Shown here one piece after another: positions 13,409-21,885 of a stretch of DNA of 36,723 bases; position 1 is the first letter of the stretch, and each line of letters starts with the position of its first letter. The DNA is taken from IMG/VR virus record IMGVR_UViG_3300035698_018351, positions 1-36,723 of that record; one strand, given 5' to 3'. The position numbers and the translations under genes were made by a program. This DNA comes from a virus. A model generated the notes under the pieces. That model had not been told where the DNA came from. It did no database searches and saw only the letters and a list, made by a program, of their open reading frames with translations.

Positions 13409-14854
13409 TTATATTTTAACTTTTATTATTTTCCCATTGATCCCGGGATGTTGTCTGTCGTTATTTGTAATATAAATCCTTGGTAACCAATATGGAAGTA
13501 AATGTTGAGTATCTTCCACATCTGAATCCAAATCTGAACAACTTATATATGCTGATACCATATTATCTGGATCTTTATTTATATACTCAGTAATCTTTTC
13601 AAATACATCTTTATGACTTGTACCGCCACTTTGTTTTCTTTCAAGAAGTTCATCAATATCAACTTCACCCATATCTTCATACATTTTAGTCCACCCAACA
13701 TTCCAGTCATGTTTAATAACCCAAAGAGCTTTATAATGTTCTCGGCTTTGTTGAACAATACCTACAGCATCTCGAACATCATTATCACTCATTGATCCTG
13801 ATTCATCAATACTAAATATAACAATCCCGAATTTTTCTTCTTCAATTCGAACTGGTCTATAAGCAATTGTTGTAGGATTAGCTAACCATAAAGGACTGGG
13901 TTTCGACCAAGCGACTTCCCAAGATTTTTCAAGTGCAGTCATGATTGAATCAGCTAATATCTTCTTCCAATCAACCTGTACTTTAAAAAGTCGTTTAATA
14001 AATTTCCCAAGTTTAGATGAACCTATTCCTCTTGTTAATTCACCTTCCATCATTTGACGACCAATCGCAGCAGATTCTTTCATCTTCTTATCCATTTCAT
14101 CTAACTGCTCAGAAGTCATATTTGCAGGAGTTGGGAATTCAACTTGTACATCTTTAAACTTTTTACCATTAACTTCAAATGTAGTTTCAATTACATTTAT
14201 TTCCTGAGATGAATCTTCTTCAGTACCTTTATCACCAGGTTTCTTATCTTTATCCTTGTCATTTTTATCTCCTTCTCCTTCTCCTGGATCTTTGCCACCC
14301 AATAAATCTGAAATAGACATCTTGGATATTTTTTGTTTGTATTTACATTTCTTACTCATAAGTACATCATAAACTTCTTCTTCGATCATGTTATCAAACA
14401 TGTTATCAATACAAAATTCTTTATTATATTGACTTGTATTACATGAAATAAGTTTAACCTTTTGATGTGGCTCAAGAGCTTGTAATAGCAAATTAATAAC
14501 AAAATCCCCAGCGATATTCCACATATAAGGATTTCGATTTTTAATTCTAAAATCATGAAAAAGAATTATATGCATCATTTCATGTAACAAAATAAATGCA
14601 GCAATATGTTTTTCTTCTTTTATCCTTTCAATTGGGTCGTCTGGTTTTGTCCCGATATATATCTGCTGTCTATAATGGTCGATAGCAGCTCCTGCATGTT
14701 TTGGTAATGTTTTAGTTGGAATTATTTCATATTCTAATAACTTTAACCCATGTGGTCGAAATATGGGATCCCTGATCATTTTAGATGCTAGTCGAAGACA
14801 TAACTTTTGAATTTGATATCCTCGACTTAAATCAACATTGTCCTTTTCTATCAT
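13409..14854 (-). CDS. VWA-like metallopeptidase (DUF2201 type), partner of the MoxR ATPase
   Basis: 481 residues. The N-terminal half has a zinc-peptidase helix LLHEMMHIILFH with H91-E92-x-x-H95, preceded by PIFRPHG. A Lys/Asp/Gly-rich linker follows (residues ~187-225). The C-terminal half has a VWA-type metal-binding motif, FSIDESGSM (D350, S352, S354). This order, a putative metallopeptidase followed by a VWA-like domain, is that of the DUF2201 family (COG3864). Such proteins pair with MoxR ATPases, whose gene follows here after 14 bases. The VWA part would dock on the ATPase or substrate through a bound metal ion; whether the peptidase cuts anything is unknown. The ATG at 14854 comes shortly after the small zinc protein gene. 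Confidence 0.85.
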   Translation of the reverse strand: MIEKDNVDLSRGYQIQKLCLRLASKMIRDPIFRPHGLKLLEYEIIPTKTLPKHAGAAIDHYRQQIYIGTKPDDPIERIKEEKHIAAFILLHEMMHIILFHDFRIKNRNPYMWNIAGDFVINLLLQALEPHQKVKLISCNTSQYNKEFCIDNMFDNMIEEEVYDVLMSKKCKYKQKISKMSISDLLGGKDPGEGEGDKNDKDKDKKPGDKGTEEDSSQEINVIETTFEVNGKKFKDVQVEFPTPANMTSEQLDEMDKKMKESAAIGRQMMEGELTRGIGSSKLGKFIKRLFKVQVDWKKILADSIMTALEKSWEVAWSKPSPLWLANPTTIAYRPVRIEEEKFGIVIFSIDESGSMSDNDVRDAVGIVQQSREHYKALWVIKHDWNVGWTKMYEDMGEVDIDELLERKQSGGTSHKDVFEKITEYINKDPDNMVSAYISCSDLDSDVEDTQHLLPYWLPRIYITNNDRQHPGINGKIIKVKI

Positions 14855-14874
14855 GATAATCCTTTCATTAAAAA

Positions 14875-15084
14875 TTAAACTATATAGCTGTTATTAAGAC
14901 AATTTATAATACAAGTTTTACATACTGCTTGTTTGTGTCTAGGGGGTGCTTTATTGCTCATTATATCTACATTACTTATTGTTAATCTGATATTATTCGT
15001 ACCTGATAAACGCTTTATATCTTTAAAATTTTCTTTTGGATCAATTGGTTTCCCGCATATATCACAAATCATTGATATAGCCAT
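14875..15084 (-). CDS. Small zinc-ribbon protein
   Basis: 69 residues with two knuckles, CDICGKP near residue 7 and CKTCIINC near residue 55, separated by ~45 polar and basic residues. This is a classical four-cysteine zinc-ribbon layout with a long insert. AAGG lies before the ATG. It is the first gene of the minus-strand set that continues with the VWA and MoxR genes, about 20 bases away. Possible roles are an adaptor or nucleic-acid binder; no family recognised. Confidence 0.75.
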   Translation of the reverse strand: MAISMICDICGKPIDPKENFKDIKRLSGTNNIRLTISNVDIMSNKAPPRHKQAVCKTCIINCLNNSYIV

Positions 15085-15231
15085 TTTTATTTCCTTTCAA
15101 TATTTAAAATTAATAATTACAACAATCTTGATATCATAAATTTATATATATAATCTAAGTTATCTATCCAAATTTCCTCGGCTCTTAGAAAATTATGAAT
15201 TCTCTAGTTGAAATTGCTTACATAAAGTTAT

Positions 15232-15245
15232 GAACAAATTATAAA
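15232..15245 (+). promoter_or_regulatory. GAACAAAT-type upstream element, site 4
   Basis: GAACAAATTATAAA, about 55 bases before the ATG at 15301. Site 3 has the same 14 bases. It could be the promoter of the whole 15301-18428 set. Confidence 0.4.
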
Positions 15246-15300
15246 TTATAGCATTTTCATTTGTCTATATAGTATGTAAAAAATAAGGGAAATTGACATT

Positions 15301-15468
15301 ATGAAATCTAAAAGTATATATGAGCAACTCCAAACTTTCTTGGAGCAAAATGCTGCAGCTGGAATGGCTGCATATGAGACTCCCGCTGGGAGCGGAGGTT
15401 TTAAAAAGATGCAATACAGAGGCATCATGAGTAAACAAAAACCTAAAAAAGAGAAAAAGGATTATTAA
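15301..15468 (+). CDS. 55-residue protein heading the tail block
   Basis: A short gene with AAGGGA upstream of the ATG at 15301. It ends in TAA at 15466-15468, whose last A is the first base of the next start codon (TAATG), a typical coupled arrangement that supports it being real. The product begins with a charged helix (SIYEQLQTFLEQNAAAGMAA), has a Gly/Pro turn (ETPAGSGGFKKM) and ends in a Lys-rich tail (KQKPKKEKKDY). Its codons are richer in G and C than those of its neighbours. No family recognised; position suggests a small virion or assembly protein. Confidence 0.65.
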   Translation: MKSKSIYEQLQTFLEQNAAAGMAAYETPAGSGGFKKMQYRGIMSKQKPKKEKKDY

Positions 15469-16394
15469 TGAATTTCATTCCTGAATTGAATTACTGGATT
15501 TATAATCGATATTTTGAATCTCCTGTGAATGAATACCATTTCAATTTTCCAGAAGAACTTAGTCAACAAAATTGGAGTGTTGATGACTCGATAATAAATC
15601 TTCTTTTTAATGAATCATTTACATGTGATTCATATAGATATATGTTTCAGAATATATCATTTCAACAAATCACATGTACATCATTAAGAATGAGACTTTC
15701 TGCTTATAGAGGAAATTTAAATATATATGTAATTCCAAATGAAAATATTACAAATAATTTAACAAATACTCTTGAATTAACAGGAGAAGAAATTGAATTA
15801 ACCAATATATTATTAGATTATAGGATTGTTACATCTAATGATTCATCTAGTATTGTTATTGTTACTGATAAATTAGATGAAATTGATTATAATAATCTAC
15901 AATCTACTTTCTCAAAATTAATATATATTTATTTACAAGTAATGATAAATGATGATATATCATTATATGATACTACTGAACCTATTGCTGACCCAAATAG
16001 ATTAATTGAATTAGTATATGAAAAATTTGTATTAGATTCATGCTTTAGAAAATTTCAGGGAGAATATATAGCTTTAGATTCTAGTAGTGAGAGTAAAGTT
16101 ATCAATCTTCAAAATGAAATTGAATATCTTACAGTTGATGCTACATCAATGACTTTGAATATAACTGAATTAAAGGAAATTCCTTTCTTTTTAGAAGATG
16201 TAATTGTAATTATTGATGGTACCAAAAAACAAGTAGCCGTAGATTATACTGTTATAATTATTGATAATATCCCTTTCCTTAGTTGGGAAGGTTTAGGATT
16301 ACAATCACAATTACAAGTAGGTGATAAACTGTTTGTTTCATATTCACATGAAACAGCTTGGACTTATAATCACACTCCAATCGAGGTAATTTAA
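15468..16394 (+). CDS. Probable tail or baseplate structural protein
   Basis: 308 residues, acidic, rich in Asn, Ile and Thr, with no membrane span or catalytic motif. The C-terminal ~80 residues look like beta strands (FFLEDVIVIIDGTKKQVAV, VGDKLFVSYSHE), as in many baseplate and fibre-attachment domains. The ATG overlaps the stop codon of the 55-residue gene, and the stop lies directly before the TTG of the gpI-like gene, so the three are co-translated. Structural role inferred from context. Confidence 0.7.
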   Translation: MNFIPELNYWIYNRYFESPVNEYHFNFPEELSQQNWSVDDSIINLLFNESFTCDSYRYMFQNISFQQITCTSLRMRLSAYRGNLNIYVIPNENITNNLTNTLELTGEEIELTNILLDYRIVTSNDSSSIVIVTDKLDEIDYNNLQSTFSKLIYIYLQVMINDDISLYDTTEPIADPNRLIELVYEKFVLDSCFRKFQGEYIALDSSSESKVINLQNEIEYLTVDATSMTLNITELKEIPFFLEDVIVIIDGTKKQVAVDYTVIIIDNIPFLSWEGLGLQSQLQVGDKLFVSYSHETAWTYNHTPIEVI

Positions 16395-18428
16395 TTGATT
16401 AATGAAAATGATTTTTTCGAAATCCTGCAGTTTTTAAAAGAGGGCGATAACGGCGATGTCCCAGAAGAAGTGCGGAATTTAGCGAATAATACAAAAATAC
16501 GAACTCAGAATTTTTTCAGTCGTGTTATTGATCAAGTCCCATTTAATTCTTCTGATTATAATAGACTCAGAAAAATGTTAATTGATTGGTATTCTTCATT
16601 AGCAACTTTCCAAGATTTGCAAAAAACAAGTTCTGATGCATCAAGTCTTCCTCATAATTTATTGAATAGAGCATGTAGAGGATTTGGATTTGCTTATGCT
16701 GACGGCATAGGAACAAGAATTGATAAAGCATTATTTCTTTATTCATTATGTGAATTATATAAAATCAAAGGTACTCCAAAATCAATGAAAAGTGCTTTAG
16801 AATTCTTTGGAGTATATGATGTTCAAATATATGAGTGGTGGTTAAAAAATGATCCAGTTCTTGATCAATTATTTATACATAGTAAACCTATCGACCTTGG
16901 TGGGATTGAGGTTGAAAAATTAGAAATTCAAAAAGTTCCTTATAATCAATTCAAGTTTGATAATCATTGGTGGTACACTGAACAAGAAATTAAAGATATT
17001 GATAACCAATCATGTATTGCATTACCATCAATCACTCCTTATTTCAGTATTCAAGCTTCAGCTAATATTTTAAAATTAAAACAATTATATGGAATAATAG
17101 CTAGAAAAATCAATGATGAATATGTTGACGTTCATGATAACTTAATTCCATTGGATAGAGTTATATTTGTAGAAACATATAATATAAATCTTTCAATACT
17201 TGAATTAATATTATCAATATCACATATATATAATACATGGTCAGGAAGAACATACGGAAGTAATTCTCCAAATTATGAATATTATCAAGGAGATGAAACA
17301 GATTTTGATGTTATAGTAGATGAATATAATCAAGTATTGAGACGACCACCTGATCGAGATAGAGCAAAAGAATTACAAGCAGAATACCTTCTTAAATTTA
17401 CAAAACTTCAGAGTGAAAATTTTATACAAAATCCTACTGATGTTTCTGATATTTTAAATGAAGTAAACCCTACAGTTTTAGAATGGCTTAATGAAATTCT
17501 AGCCTCGTCTGATGATATAATCATTTCTACTTTAGCCACATTGATGAAAGAATTTGATATATACATTCGGATGCAATATGGTATACAAGTATTAAGTTTT
17601 TCTAATATGTTATTGGGTCTTAGTGATGAATCAATTGATGATGTTATAAATTTTTTTAAACCTAAACGAGCGAGATTAATTTCCTTTAATTTAATATACG
17701 CCATAGATGATCCACTTCATCATGCAATTACAATGGCTGAAATATGGGATTATGATATTCGACAATATCATCCAGAAAGATATATTGAATTAGAAGATGA
17801 ATTAAACAGATTAAATATTACACATACTAATAGGGATTATTATAATTGTGAAGGAAGTAGTTTAGAAAATTTTGACATGGGTAATTATTTTGATAGTATA
17901 CCATGGGTATGTCTTCATGATTCTAGTGAAATAATTATTCGTCAACCAGCAGAAGATATTATTCCTCATGTTGACTATTTGAATGAAGTTATACCTACAG
18001 CATGGTATGCTGACAGTTATAATAATATAACAGATAAATTAAACATTACAAATATTTTAAAATTTGATGATATAGCTTTCAGAGTTAGAGAAAATGATTT
18101 TCATCCTTGTGGTATACCTGGATGGCCTTATCCTGATAGGACTAAAACATATGATATCGGGTATATATATGATGTGGATGAATACATTTGTAAAGATACT
18201 ACTGGAGAATTAATTGTCCTTCCTGATTGGTATAAATGTGTTGACCCTGAAAGAATATGTATAAATGAATGGTTTAGAGAACGAGTAGAAGTGCAATTTA
18301 CAGATGTGGCTGGTAGTGGTGAAATTGGTGTGGGATTTGAAACTCTTGAAGATTATTGGAGAGATGAAATTGTGATCACTGTTATTGATGATGGTGGAGT
18401 TGTTCCACCAAATCAATGGTATCCATAA
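16395..18428 (+). CDS. Baseplate protein with a P2 gpI-like segment
   Basis: 677 residues. The start is TTG at 16395, directly after the preceding stop codon and eight bases after GAGG; the next in-frame ATG comes much later. Residues ~110-150 (LYSLCELYKIKGTPKSMKSA, then FFGVYDVQIYEWWL) match the pattern Y-x-x-KGT-x-x-x-L-x-x-x-L-x-x-FG of tail protein I, a baseplate-periphery protein that links wedges to fibres. The remainder is acidic and rich in Asn, Tyr and Trp without a motif I know. It is much longer than P2 gpI, so it probably combines the gpI-like part with further wedge or fibre-attachment domains. Confidence 0.65.
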   Translation: MINENDFFEILQFLKEGDNGDVPEEVRNLANNTKIRTQNFFSRVIDQVPFNSSDYNRLRKMLIDWYSSLATFQDLQKTSSDASSLPHNLLNRACRGFGFAYADGIGTRIDKALFLYSLCELYKIKGTPKSMKSALEFFGVYDVQIYEWWLKNDPVLDQLFIHSKPIDLGGIEVEKLEIQKVPYNQFKFDNHWWYTEQEIKDIDNQSCIALPSITPYFSIQASANILKLKQLYGIIARKINDEYVDVHDNLIPLDRVIFVETYNINLSILELILSISHIYNTWSGRTYGSNSPNYEYYQGDETDFDVIVDEYNQVLRRPPDRDRAKELQAEYLLKFTKLQSENFIQNPTDVSDILNEVNPTVLEWLNEILASSDDIIISTLATLMKEFDIYIRMQYGIQVLSFSNMLLGLSDESIDDVINFFKPKRARLISFNLIYAIDDPLHHAITMAEIWDYDIRQYHPERYIELEDELNRLNITHTNRDYYNCEGSSLENFDMGNYFDSIPWVCLHDSSEIIIRQPAEDIIPHVDYLNEVIPTAWYADSYNNITDKLNITNILKFDDIAFRVRENDFHPCGIPGWPYPDRTKTYDIGYIYDVDEYICKDTTGELIVLPDWYKCVDPERICINEWFRERVEVQFTDVAGSGEIGVGFETLEDYWRDEIVITVIDDGGVVPPNQWYP

Positions 18429-18447
18429 TAATTACTACCACCGTAAT

Positions 18448-18463
18448 GAACAAATATTATAAA
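18448..18463 (+). promoter_or_regulatory. GAACAAAT-type upstream element, site 5
   Basis: GAACAAATATTATAAA, 26 bases before the ATG at 18490 and 13 bases before its AGGAGG. Confidence 0.45.
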
Positions 18464-18489
18464 ATTATTGTTCGATAGGAGGATTCAAA

Positions 18490-19176
18490 ATGAGTACAAA
18501 AAAGGTACGTATATTTGATAACCAGAAAAGATACATGAAAGATATGTTATCTTCAGACAGTAAGAGACCGAAAGGTCGAGTTCAAATATTTGATAAATCA
18601 TCAGGTGAATTACTAGGGGAATCTGATCAAGTAACATTTCCTGAAAATAAACTTCATGATGGACCAAATCTTATTGTTTATTCTGGAAGAACATGGTTAA
18701 TGCAAAGAGCATTTGATCAGGATCTTGTACCATCATCAGGAGATGCTTCATCATATATTTCTTGGTTTGGTTTAGGAACAGGCGGAGCAACTTCAGGTGA
18801 TCCTTTAGATCCTGTAGTTCCAGTCGCTACTGATACAGATTTAGATACTCCAGCTATTATTAATGCAACTGATCCACAATGTGCTAATAGCGGATATCTT
18901 CATCCATTTGACTCGATTGTATATGAACAAGATGTAGCAAATGACAATCAATATTTAATTTCAAAAGTAACAACAACAATTGGCAACAACGATGCTGATG
19001 GACCTACAGGAACTACTTTTTATGATTTAAGTGAAGCAGGTTTATGGGCATCAAATACAAATGTAGCTGCAAGTGTTGACCCAACAAGTTTAATTTTATT
19101 TGCTAGAGTTACCTTCAGCACCATCAGAAAACATGATGAAAGAGAGATAGTTTTTATTTGGTCGATTTACTTCTAA
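18490..19176 (+). CDS. Virion structural protein, probably tail or baseplate
   Basis: 228 residues with AGGAGG before the ATG. It shows a pattern I associate with phage structural proteins: a basic start, then GRVQIFDKSSGELL, NLIVYSGRTWLMQRAF, a Gly/Thr-rich centre (SWFGLGTGGATSGDP) and an ending ILFARVTFSTIRKHD followed by a short hydrophobic strand. It sits between the gpI-like gene and the sheath and has its own GAACAAAT element, so it may be made in quantity. Candidate roles are a baseplate, fibre or decoration protein. Confidence 0.7.
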   Translation: MSTKKVRIFDNQKRYMKDMLSSDSKRPKGRVQIFDKSSGELLGESDQVTFPENKLHDGPNLIVYSGRTWLMQRAFDQDLVPSSGDASSYISWFGLGTGGATSGDPLDPVVPVATDTDLDTPAIINATDPQCANSGYLHPFDSIVYEQDVANDNQYLISKVTTTIGNNDADGPTGTTFYDLSEAGLWASNTNVAASVDPTSLILFARVTFSTIRKHDEREIVFIWSIYF

Positions 19177-19217
19177 AAAAGATAGGTTAATGGTCAATTT
19201 TTCTCGATTCATTTTTA

Positions 19218-19231
19218 GAACAAAAATAAAA
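19218..19231 (+). promoter_or_regulatory. GAACAAAT-type upstream element, site 6 (variant)
   Basis: GAACAAAAATAAAA, 47 bases before the sheath ATG. The weakest match of the set, lacking the T after GAACAAA. Confidence 0.35.
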
Positions 19232-19278
19232 ATATATCCACGTTTTCTGTGAAATATACTTCATTAGGAGGATAAAGA

Positions 19279-20922
19279 ATGGCAATTCCAATTTCACCAG
19301 GTGTCTATACCAAAATAATTGACCTATCTACTTATGTACAAGCTGTACCTGGAACTATAGGTTTCGTCTGTGTAATTTCCAGAAAAGGTCCAGACAATAA
19401 ACTTACATTTGTTGGTAGTCAGGAAGAATTGTTTCAGCAATTCGGCAAACCTAATATCACCGATTATGGCAAACAATATGGTCAAGGTCTTTATATAGCC
19501 AATAACCATATGTCTGTTTCATATTCATTGTATGTTATAAGGCCACTTCCTGCGGATGCAACTTATGCAAACCTTTTCATGGTAGCAGATTCAACAAATA
19601 TGGCAGTTACAGTAGAATCACTTCCTTCTCAGAATACAATTTTAGAATTGAATACTCAATTGGAAACAGCAGTTGGTTTCCTTACTCCAATTTGTTATTT
19701 TATTCCTGTAGGTCGTGGTGATGTATATGAAGATTTAGGTGTAAGATTAACTGTACATGCAAATCCTACAGTTGAAGATGTTTATATACTTGACGTATAT
19801 GAAACTCAATTTGATGGGGATGATGTTATTATTGAAACTTTCGAAGTTTCATTTGATGATACACTGTTAGACGAATCAGGAGAATCAATTTTCATCGAAG
19901 ATGTTCTTAAAACCTATTCCAAAACTTTAATTTGTAAAGTTAATGAAAATGGAGTAGATGCAGTAGAAATAAATAGTCTTGATTATACTGAGCCTTTCTC
20001 TAGTCCAGTTGCGATTCATTTAGCTGAAGGAAGTGAAGGTTCACTCGTGATAGTTGATCCAGATACTGGAAAAGCTAGAATCGATTCTACAGTTGCAGAT
20101 CAAGTTCTTTCTCAAGCATATTCTGGAATTATTGATGATGATGTTGTAGATCTTGATAATATCTATTTTACACTTGTTTGGGATGCAGGATATCCTACAA
20201 ATGTTAAAATGGCAATTTATACACTTGTAAATGATTACAGACGCGATTGTGTTGCTATCATGGATAATGGTGACAATGCTACTTATGCAGATGCAATAAT
20301 AGCAAGAGAAGATGAACATACATTTGATTCTAGATATGTTGCTTTATATGAATCATATAATAAAGTTTACGATACATTTACAGGTCGTGATATTTGGGTT
20401 TCTCCAGTTTATCATATGGCGACATTAATTCCGCTTAATGATAAATTGTATGATATCTGGTATCCATCTGCAGGATTGAATCGTGCAACAATAGGTACAA
20501 TTAAAGAACTTAGATTCAATCCTAAATTGGGTCAAAGAGATAACATGTATCTTGCTCAATTGAATCCGATTGTGAAGTTTAATGTTGGTTACACTGTTTG
20601 GGGTCAATTGACTTCTCAAAAGAGACCTAGTAAACTTCAGGATCTTCATGCAATTCGTACTGTTCTTTATATTAAGAGAGCTCTTGAGCAATATCTTAAA
20701 TTCTTTATCTTTGAGTTTAATGATGAAGAAACTTGGTCACAGATTGCTAGTGATATTACTCCGTTTCTTGAGTATATACAGGCAGCAAGAGGCCTTAGAT
20801 CTTACAATGTTGAAGTTGGTGCAACTGAATACGAATTAAAATCTAAAATGTGTCATTGTAATGTTACACTGGAACCAACTCCAATAATTGAGAAAATTAT
20901 GCTTAACCTGTACGTTAAATAA
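19279..20922 (+). CDS. Tail sheath protein
   Basis: 547 residues, starting MAIPISPGVYTKIID, the classic sheath N-terminus (PGVY). Its C-terminal third has the conserved sheath features: WVSPVYHMATLIPLNDK, YDIWYPSAGLNRATI, LGQRDNMYLAQLNPIVKF, then LHAIRTVLYIKRALEQYLKF and a final beta strand (TPIIEKIMLNLYVK). Sheath subunits polymerise around the tube and contract at infection. A ~250-residue variable insertion domain (residues ~95-290), acidic and beta-rich, lies in the middle, as in other long sheaths. AGGAGG precedes the ATG. It is followed directly by the tube gene. Confidence 0.95.
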   Translation: MAIPISPGVYTKIIDLSTYVQAVPGTIGFVCVISRKGPDNKLTFVGSQEELFQQFGKPNITDYGKQYGQGLYIANNHMSVSYSLYVIRPLPADATYANLFMVADSTNMAVTVESLPSQNTILELNTQLETAVGFLTPICYFIPVGRGDVYEDLGVRLTVHANPTVEDVYILDVYETQFDGDDVIIETFEVSFDDTLLDESGESIFIEDVLKTYSKTLICKVNENGVDAVEINSLDYTEPFSSPVAIHLAEGSEGSLVIVDPDTGKARIDSTVADQVLSQAYSGIIDDDVVDLDNIYFTLVWDAGYPTNVKMAIYTLVNDYRRDCVAIMDNGDNATYADAIIAREDEHTFDSRYVALYESYNKVYDTFTGRDIWVSPVYHMATLIPLNDKLYDIWYPSAGLNRATIGTIKELRFNPKLGQRDNMYLAQLNPIVKFNVGYTVWGQLTSQKRPSKLQDLHAIRTVLYIKRALEQYLKFFIFEFNDEETWSQIASDITPFLEYIQAARGLRSYNVEVGATEYELKSKMCHCNVTLEPTPIIEKIMLNLYVK

Positions 20923-20925
20923 TAT

Positions 20926-20939
20926 GAACAAATAAAAAA
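20926..20939 (+). promoter_or_regulatory. GAACAAAT-type upstream element, site 7
   Basis: GAACAAATAAAAAA, four bases after the sheath stop codon and 20 bases before the tube ATG. This would allow the tube gene to be expressed separately at a high level. Confidence 0.4.
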
Positions 20940-20959
20940 GAAATTCTGGAGGATATACA

Positions 20960-21706
20960 ATGGAACAATCTTTCCAAAACATAATTAATAACAGGTTCGA
21001 TAGAAACTTCGGTGGTACCAATGTAGGGGTAGCTGATCCTTACATTACTGGTTATCAATTCGTCAAGTTCGTCGACTTGCCAACAACATTACCAGGTGCG
21101 CTTGGAGCTACTGCAAATCTACCTGGATTGACGGGAGCAAAAGATATTTCAGCAACTCTTGAAGCTTCATGTCAATCTGTTACTCCTCCGGGAGGAACAT
21201 TAAATAAGACAGAATTTGCTGGTCTTGGTGGAACTAAATGGGGAGCTCCTACAAGTGTAGATTATGGTAATACAATGACAGTTAAATTCTTAGAATATTC
21301 ATCTCTTCCTATCCTGGCTATTTTCCATGGTTGGACAAGAATGATTAGAGATTATCGCACAGGTGCTTCTTCATTGACCGGCGCTAATTATGCAAAACAA
21401 AATTATTCTTGCTCAATGTTTTTCTGGACAACTAAACCAGATGGCGTTACAGTTGAATATTATTCATTGATGGTTGGAATGTTTCCTACTAAAGATCCTC
21501 AAGATCTTTATGCAGGTGATATTGCAACAATTGATAAACTTGAAGTCGATGTTGAATTTCATGTTGATCGTGTTTGGCATGAAGACTGGGTTTATACTCA
21601 ATGTCAGATATTAGCTAGTCGTTACAGAGGCGAAGGTGCTAATTTCCACGGTCAGCTTAAAGATGGCGCTGATGCTGATGGAGCACATGATAGTCCAAAA
21701 GTATAA
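20960..21706 (+). CDS. Tail tube protein
   Basis: 248 residues directly after the sheath gene, the usual place for the tube gene. The sequence fits a gp19-like tube fold: N-terminal arm (QNIINNRFDRNF), ITGYQFVKFVDLP, a Gly/Ala-rich loop, a long strand-helix-strand core (TMTVKFLEYSSLPILAIFHG, RMIRDYRTG), then VEYYSLMVGMFPTKDP and LEVDVEFHVDRVWH strands. Tube subunits stack in rings inside the sheath and form the DNA channel. GGAGG precedes the ATG, and a strong terminator follows, consistent with high expression. Confidence 0.78.
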   Translation: MEQSFQNIINNRFDRNFGGTNVGVADPYITGYQFVKFVDLPTTLPGALGATANLPGLTGAKDISATLEASCQSVTPPGGTLNKTEFAGLGGTKWGAPTSVDYGNTMTVKFLEYSSLPILAIFHGWTRMIRDYRTGASSLTGANYAKQNYSCSMFFWTTKPDGVTVEYYSLMVGMFPTKDPQDLYAGDIATIDKLEVDVEFHVDRVWHEDWVYTQCQILASRYRGEGANFHGQLKDGADADGAHDSPKV

Positions 21707-21722
21707 TTAAATTTACATATGG

Positions 21723-21758
21723 TATTGGGGAATTAATTTTCCCCAATATCATTTTTTT
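21723..21758 (+). terminator. Intrinsic terminator after the tail tube gene
   Basis: A perfect 10-bp stem (TATTGGGGAA 21723-21732, TTCCCCAATA 21739-21748) with a six-base loop, followed by TCATTTTTTT. It ends the sheath-tube transcript and separates it from the baseplate genes. Confidence 0.88.
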
Positions 21759-21807
21759 CCATAAGGAAATTATAAAAAAGTTTTTAAAGGATTATTTTTA
21801 TTATAAA

Positions 21808-21828
21808 ATTGATTAACATATAATCAAT
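21808..21828. promoter_or_regulatory. Operator-like palindrome before the baseplate genes
   Basis: A perfect 8-bp inverted repeat with a five-base spacer (ATTGATTA-acata-TAATCAAT), followed 11 bases on by TATAAATA at 21840-21847. Placement after a terminator and ~40 bases before the next ribosome site suits a regulated promoter. The AT-rich sequence makes chance matches more likely. Confidence 0.35.
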
Positions 21829-21885
21829 ATGTCGGAAACTATAAATATTCGTTAATGGTTAAATTATTTCAGGAGGTCTCACAAA

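Noticed and set aside
17408-17704. Antisense frames of 60-100 codons opposite the tail genes
   Set aside because: They lack ribosome sites, overlap well-supported genes over their full length and have no protein-like features.
21840-21847. TATAAATA as a T4-type late promoter
   Set aside because: Only one such match was found at a suitable place, and in AT-rich DNA it is expected by chance. No T4-like late sigma factor is visible. Kept only as part of the note on the palindrome.
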